Positions 58,245-64,000 of a stretch of DNA of 64,000 nt are shown piece by piece; the stretch's first letter is position 1, and each line of letters opens with the position of its first letter. Source of the stretch: Isoetes taiwanensis (taxonomy: Eukaryota; Streptophyta; Lycopodiopsida; Isoetales; Isoetaceae); the NCBI GenBank assembly GCA_021234155.1, contig JAJEKV010000067.1, positions 1,858,755 to 1,922,754 of the forward strand. Reading direction: 5' to 3'. The translations under genes and the position numbers were made by a program. Under the pieces are notes generated by a model. The model was given only the letters and a program-made list of their open reading frames with translations. It was not told the DNA's origin and did no database searches.

Positions 58245-59184
58245 ATTTTTTAAAAAAATATAGAAGTTCACATATTATTAAGTGCAAGGGTCAAATAATT
58301 CAAGGATGTTTTAGGATGTGTTAGAAAGGTCTGGAATCTTCTAGAAACTTTTAGAATGTCATGGAATGTCCTAGATGTCTAAAAATAGAATGTTCTAGAA
58401 TGTTCCACGTGCGCCTAGGCAAGCGCCTCAGTCTAAAAATAGAAAGCTTTATGGAACTTTACAAACAATTCAAGGATGCTCTAGAATGTCCTGGAATGTC
58501 CTAGAGTCTTCTAGAATGTCTAAAAATAGAAAGTTTTTAGAAACATTGCAAATGCTTAAAATAGACTGTTCTAAAGTGTTCCAGATGCTCATGGGTAAGC
58601 ACCAGTCTAAAAATAGAAAGCACCAAGTCTGAAAATAGAAAGTTTTCTGAAAGTTTGCAAGAACTCATAATAGAATGTTCTAGAATATTCCAGATGCTTT
58701 TGGGAACGCACCTCAGTCTAAAAATAGAAAGTTTTATGGAACTTTACAAACACCCAAAATAGAATGTTCTAAAAATGGAATGTTCTACAATGTTCCAGAT
58801 GCTCATGGGCAAGCACCTCAGTCTAAAAATCCAAAGTTTTGTGGAACTTTGCAAAGCAACTCAAAATAAAATGTTCTTGAATGTTCCAGATGCTCGTAGA
58901 GAAGCACCTCAGTCTAAAATAGCAATTTTTGTGGAACTTTGAAACACTCAAAATAAAATGTTCTAGAATGTTCCAAATGCTCTTGGGCAAGCACCTAAGC
59001 TTAAAAATTAGCAGGTTTTTGAAAACTTTGCAAACACTCAAAATACAATATTCCAGAATGTTCCAGATGCTCATGGTTAGTTAGTCTAATATCTAATATA
59101 ATAAAGAAATACCGTCCGTCTGTGCCATGTGTCGCGATCTCGGCCCTCCTCATTCCCCCACCCACTTCAAAACATCTTGGTCTT

Positions 59185-59254
59185 TTGGGGGGGATTCGAA
59201 CCCTAGACCTTGCCTCCCCAAACCCCCCATTTTTACCACTAGGCCAAGCATTGA
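59185..59254 (-). repeat. tRNA-like Pol III promoter, copy 3 (diverged subtype)
   Basis: A box 59235-59246, B box GGTTCGAATCC (59192-59202). The flank reads CCGTCCGTCTGTGCCATG and differs from copies 1, 2 and 4. Confidence 0.68.
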
Positions 59255-60610
59255 TTTCGCGAAAGAAATTGGAAATTCACATATAGTTAAGCGTGAAGGC
59301 CATATAATTCCAGGATGCTTTAGGATGTTCTAGAATGTTCTAGATGGCTCTAGAATCCTCTAGAATGTCCTAGAATCTTCTAGAATGTCTAAAAATAGAA
59401 AGTTTTTTAAAACTTTCACATGCTCAAAATAGAATGTTCTGGAATGTTTCAGATGTCACAGATAAGCACCTCAGTCTAAAATAGAAATTACCATAGTCTA
59501 AAAATAGAAAGTTTTCTAAAAATTTGCAGGAAGTCATAATAGAATGTTCTAGAATATTCCAGGTGCTCTTGGACAAGCAGCTCAGTCTAAAAATAGAAAG
59601 TTTTGTGGAACTTTGCAAATAATTCAAGGATGCTCTAGGATGTTCTAGATAGCTCTGGAATATTCTATAATCTTCTAGAATGTCCTGGATAGAAAGTTTT
59701 TTGAAATTTTGCAAAATGTTCTAGAATGTTCCAAATGCTCATGGGCAAGCATCTCAGTCTAAAAATAGCAGGCTTTTAAAAACTTTACAAACACTCAAAA
59801 TATAATATTCTAGAATGTTCTAGATGCTCATGGACAAGCACCTAAGTCTAAAAATAGAAAGTTTTTGGAACTTTACAAACAACCAAAATAGAATGTTCTA
59901 AAAATAGAATGTTCTACAATGTTCCAGATGCTTATGGGCAAGCACCTCAGTCTAAAAATCCAAAGTTTTGTGGAACTTTGCAAAGCAAACGCTCAAAATA
60001 AAATGTTCTTGAATGTTCCAGATGCTCATGGACAAGCACCTCAGTCTAAAAATAGCAATTTTTGTGGAACTTTGCAAACACTCAAAATAGAATGTTCTAG
60101 AATGTTCCAAATGCTCATGGCCAAGCACCTCAGTTTAAAAATAGCAGATTTTTTAAAACTTTGCAAACACTCAAAATACAATATTTTAGAATGTTCCAGA
60201 TGCTCATGGGCAAGCACCTCAGTCCAAAAATAGAAAGTTTTAGGAATTTTACAAACACTCAAAATAGAATATTCTAGAATGTTTCAGATGCTCCTGGATA
60301 AGCATCCCATTCACAAATACTCACAATAGAATGTCCTATAATCTTCCAAATATTCATATGGGCACTCAAAATAGAATGTTCTAAGATGTTCCATTTGCTC
60401 CTGGGCAGGCACCTCAGTCTAAAAGTAGCAAGCGTTTTGGAACTTTGGAAATCCTCAAAATAGAATATTGTAGAAAACTCAAAATAGAATGTTTTAGAAT
60501 GTTCCAGATGCTCATGGGCAAGCACCTCAGTCTAAAAATAGAAAGTTTTTTAGAACTTGGAAAAGGCTCAAAGTAGAAGGTTCTTGAAAACTTTATATTT
60601 TAAAACTTTT

Positions 60611-60682
60611 TGGTTGTGTGGGGGACTCGAACCCTGGACCTTGCCCTCTAATCCCCCATCCTTACCACTAGGCCAAGCATTA
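60611..60682 (-). repeat. tRNA-like Pol III promoter, copy 4
   Basis: A box 60664-60675, B box 60623-60633; same subtype as copies 1 and 2. Confidence 0.72.
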
Positions 60683-61108
60683 ATTTTTTAAAAAAATATA
60701 GAAGTTCACATATTATTAAGTGCAAGGGTCAAATAATTCAAGGATGTTTTAGGATGTGTTAGAAAGGAATCTTCTAGAAACTTTTAGAATGTCATGGAAT
60801 GTCCTAGATGTCTAAAAATAGAATGTTCTAGAATGTTCCACGTGCTCCTAGGCAAGCGCCTCAGTCTAAAAATAGAAAGCTTTATGGAACTTTACAAACA
60901 ATTCAAGGATGCTCTAGAATGTCCTGGAATGTCCTAGAGTCTTCTAGAATGTCTAAAAATAGAAAGTTTTTAGAAACATTGCAAATGCTCAAAATAGACT
61001 GTTCTAAAGTGTTCCAGATGCTCATGGGTAAGCACCAGTCTAAAAATAGAAAGCACCAAGTCTGAAAATAGAAAGTTTTCTGAAAGTTTGCAAGAACTCA
61101 TAATAGAA

Positions 61109-62942
61109 CTAGTAATGGTACCCAGCCTTGCTGGGCATAAATTAGGAACCTTTAATTTCTTTCTTTTTTTATTCTCCCTTTTTTTTTCTAACCCCCTTAT
61201 CCCTCCCTTTGCCTTCCCTTTCCCCTTCCCCTTTTTTTCTTTCTCTTTTTCTTATCAGCTTTTTCCCTTCCTTTTTATCTTTCCCCGCTCTTCCCATTTT
61301 TCCACTACTCGTTTTCCCTTTCCTTTTCCCCTTCCTCTTCCTTTTCCTTTTCCTTTTCTCTTTCCCGTTTCTCATGCATTTTTTTCGTTCTCTTTTGCTT
61401 ACCTTTTCATGTGCCCTTTTCTAAAATTTCCCCACCCTCTTCCTCTTGATCAATTGCCCTTTTCCCATCTCTTTTCCCATTTTCTCTCCCCTTTTCCTCA
61501 TGCTCTTTTTGCTTTCCCTTCTCCTTTTTCCGCTTCCCTTTTCCTTTCAACTTTCCATTCCCTTTTCATACTTTCCCCACCTTTTTGCTTTGGATGTTCC
61601 CTTTTTCCCTTTCCTTTCTCTTTCCCCTTCCTTTACATTTTCAAAAAAGGGTTCCTAAAATTTAAGTTTTTCATATGCCTCTTTCCATTCCCTTTTCTCA
61701 ACCTTTTTTTATGTAACCTTTTTTTCCTTCTTTCCCTATCCTCTTCCCCTTTCCACTTTCTCCTTTCTTGTTTCTTTTTTTTCTTTTCCCTTTAAAATAC
61801 TCTCTTTTCCCTTTCTTTTTTCTATTTCCTCACCCTTTCCCTCTTCCCTTTTTTCTCGTGCCCTTTTCTCCTTCCTCTTTTCCTCTTTTCCTATTCCTTG
61901 CTCCCTACCCTTTGTCTATTCTACTTTCCCCCCACCTTTTTCCTCATTTTTCCATCCTTTCCCTCTTCTTTTTTTTTTCTCGATGCTTTTTTTGGCTTTC
62001 CTTTGGGGAGAAGAACCCTTTCTCTTTCGATTTTTTTTTTTTCAAGCCCTTTCCTTTTTTTCTTTTTTTTTCTCGTTCCCTTTTCCCAAGTTCTTTTTTT
62101 TCCCTTTTCCCCTCTCTTTTCTTTTTTTACTTTTCTTTTTTCCCATAGACTAAAAAACCTTTTCTTATTTTCCCTTACCTTTTTCTCCACTTCTTACCCT
62201 TCTCCACGGTGCTCTTTTTTTCCTTTTCCCTTTCCCCCCTCGCCTATTCTATTGCTCATTTTTCTATTTCCTTTTATCTTTCCCTTTTTTCCTTTTCTCC
62301 TTCTCTTTCCTTTTTTTTCTCTTACCTTTCTTTTTATTCCTTTTTCCTTGATTTTTCCCTTTTCCCTTTTCCCTTTTCATAAAACAATTAACGCTTTTTC
62401 CTTTTCCCTTCCCTTTTCCTTTTCCCAGAATGGCTTTTTCCCTTTTCCTTTTTCATCGTTTTCCTTTTCCCTCGGGCTTTTCCTTTTAAAATTTTCCCTT
62501 TCCCCTTTACCCCTTTCCAATCGATTTTTCGGGAATTTTCCCTTCCCTTTTCCTTTTTCCCTTTTCTCTTAAAAAATGAAAGAATTTTCATGGTTTTTCC
62601 TTTTAATTCGGAAGTTTTTCTTGCTATTTTCCCTTTTCCCAATTTTTCCAATTTTCCCTAAATCCCTTTTCCCTTTCATCATAAGAAGTTTTTCCCTTCC
62701 CCTTCCCCTTCCCTTCCCTTTTTTTCCTTTTTCCTTTTTCCCCTTTTTAGTTTTTCCCTTTTCAACATTTTTTCCTTTTCCTTTTTCCTTTTCCCTTTCA
62801 TATTGAAGCCATAGTCAAGATGAAATTTTAGTTGAAGACACGCACACATCATCTCCACCATTGGTAAATCAAATCCTTGACCATCCGATTTAGGGCGTGG
62901 TCCATTACATATTTACTTACACTAAAACTTTATTATATAAGA
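61109..62942 (-). mobile_element. Non-autonomous Helitron with polypurine interior
   Basis: On the minus strand it starts TCTTATATAATAAAG (right edge, 62942) and ends with hairpin GCCCAGCAAGGCTGGGT, then ACCATTACTAG (left edge, 61109). TC start, stem-loop about 10 nt before CTAG, and insertion between host A and T with no duplication are the defining Helitron traits. The host repeat (AACTCATAATAGAA joined to TGTTCTAGAATATTCC) is collinear with intact copies at 57661 and 58664. The interior (about 61150-62805) is almost pure C/T on the plus strand. No Rep/helicase gene. Confidence 0.85.
61150..62805. repeat. Polypyrimidine (plus strand) low-complexity tract
   Basis: About 1.65 kb of TTTTCCC/CCCTTTTCC words inside the Helitron. 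Long Phe/Pro/Ser-rich open frames on the plus strand and Lys/Arg/Glu-rich ones on the minus strand arise from this bias and are not genes. Confidence 0.9.
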
Positions 62943-63439
62943 TGTTCTAGAATATTCCAGATGCTTTTGGGAAGGCACCTCAGTCTAAAAATAGAAAGTT
63001 TTGTGGAACTTTACAAACACCCAAAATAGAATGTTCTAAAAATGGAATGTTCTACAATGTTCCAGATGCTCATGGGCAAGCACCTCAGTCTAAAAATCCA
63101 AAGTTTTGTGGAACTTTGCAAAGCAACTCAAAATAAAATGTTCTTGAATGTTCCAGATGCTCATAGAGAAGCACCTCAGTCTAAAATAGCAATTTTTGTG
63201 GAACTTTGAAACACTCAAAATAAAATGTTCTAGAATGTTCCAAATGCTCTTGGGCAAGCACTTAAGCTTAAAAATTAGCAGGTTTTTGAAAACTTTGCAA
63301 ACACTCAAAATACAATATTCCAGAATGTTCCAGATGCTCATGGTTAGTTAGTTTAATATAATAAAGAAATACCGTCCGTCTTGCCATGTGTCGCGATCTC
63401 GGCCCTCCTCATTCCCCCACCCACTTCAAAACATCTTGG

Positions 63440-63508
63440 TCTTTTTGGGGATTCGAACCCTAGACCTTGCCTCCCCAAAGGAATTTTTACCACTAGGCCA
63501 AGCATTGA
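63440..63508 (-). repeat. tRNA-like Pol III promoter, copy 5 (diverged subtype)
   Basis: A box 63489-63500, B box 63449-63459; same subtype as copy 3, in the duplicated 62.94-64.0 kb block. Confidence 0.68.
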
Positions 63509-64000
63509 TTTCAATCAAAGAAATTGGAAATTCACATATAGTTAAGCGTGAAGGCCATATAATTCCAGGATGCTTTAGGATGTTCTAGAATGTTCTAGAT
63601 GGCTCTAGAATCCTCTAGAATGTCCTAGAATCTTCTAGAATGTCTAAAAATAGAAAGTTTTTTAAAACTTTCACATGCTCAAAATAGAATGTTCGGAATG
63701 TTTTGGGATGTCACGAGATAAGCACCTCGGTCTAAAATAGAAATTACCATAGTCTAAAAATAGAAAGTTTTCTAAAAATTTGCAGGAAGTCATAATAGAA
63801 TGTTCTAGAATATTCCAGGTGCTCTTGGACAAGCAGCTCAGTCTAAAAATAGAAAGTTTTGTGGAACTTTGCAAATAATTCAAGGATGCTCTAGGATGTT
63901 CTAGATAGCTCTGGAATATTCTATAATCTTCTAGAATGTCCTGGATAGAAAGTTTTTTGAAATTTTGCAAAATGTTCTAGAATGTTCCAAATGCTCATGG

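Larger units (their letters stand above)
56470..64000. repeat. Satellite-like repeat array carrying perfect heat-shock elements
   Basis: Irregular units of roughly 80-110 bp built from ATAGAATGTTCTAGAATG, TTCCAGATGCTCATGGGC, AAGCACCTCAGTCTAAAAAT and GAACTTTGCAAACACTC. Many units include nGAAnnTTCnnGAAnnTTCn, the canonical four-pentamer heat-shock-factor site; exact instances at 56650, 57386, 57671, 57870, 57959, 58387, 58672, 59541, 60089, 60820 and 63797 (each 20 bp), with many three-pentamer versions. Longer blocks are duplicated: 57.1-58.1 kb against 58.1-59.1 kb (offset about 1001 bp), 56.47-57.2 kb against 59.92-60.6 kb (offset about 3.44 kb), 58.68-59.74 kb against 62.94-64.0 kb. Open frames are repeat by-products. 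The array continues past the window end. Confidence 0.88.

Noticed and set aside
61088-62806. Long open frames rich in Phe, Pro and Ser (plus strand) or Lys, Arg, Glu (minus strand)
   Set aside because: Created by the polypyrimidine tract inside the Helitron; no codon structure or domains.
56470-64000. CRISPR-like array
   Set aside because: Units vary in length, are not separated by unique spacers, and the genome is a plant nuclear one.

Overview
This is an intron-rich, gene-poor, transposon-dominated stretch of a land-plant nuclear genome. The evidence is GT..AG introns, plant-type LTR retrotransposons primed at TGGTATCAGAGC (the site for the initiator-Met tRNA), plant LINEs, a CACTA-like MITE, a hAT-like MITE and a Helitron. 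The sequence alone does not name the species; a seed-free plant is possible but unproven.

Layout. 1-1650: truncated LINE. 2960-3348: array of small dyad-symmetric repeats. 3790-6440: frameshifted gene with a DUF7869-type domain. 7045-11924: complete but decayed Ty1/copia element on the minus strand, flanked by GCTAG. 11934-48012: about 36 kb bounded by matching 1.58 kb LTRs (TGTGAC..., ending GTCAGA on the left and GTCACA on the right), with tRNA-Met primer site, polypurine tract and target duplication GCTAC on both sides. It is a large LTR retrotransposon without recognisable pol, into which other elements are packed. Its leader is present three times (13510, 20638, 38706). Between the copies lie two copies of a multi-exon gene encoding coiled coil, RING finger and Ulp1-type cysteine protease, a full-length LINE (26990-33646), and a minus-strand DDE-type transposase-like gene (35413-38316). 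A CATGAAAGGGTG inverted terminal sequence brackets the Ulp1 and transposase genes (15380 and 38696).

48018-51437: the clearest host gene, a plant protein kinase with a helical N-terminal region. Its kinase domain is split by a 625 bp hAT-like MITE with an 8 bp duplication. 52175-52651: LINE remnant on the minus strand. 52652-56400: no recognised genes, several short repeats. 56470-64000: an array of repeats of roughly 100 bp. Many units carry perfect four-pentamer heat-shock elements, five carry tRNA-like Pol III A and B boxes, and a Helitron with a polypyrimidine/polypurine interior (61109-62942) interrupts the array.

Most notable: (i) the repeat array combining heat-shock elements with tRNA-like promoters; (ii) a RING plus Ulp1 gene riding with a transposase-like gene inside inverted termini; (iii) a mosaic, CAG/CTG-localised error pattern in the 7.1 kb tandem duplicate, which suggests that part of the duplication is an assembly or methylation-related base-calling artefact; (iv) a LINE with a possible third ORF; (v) the MITE-split kinase.
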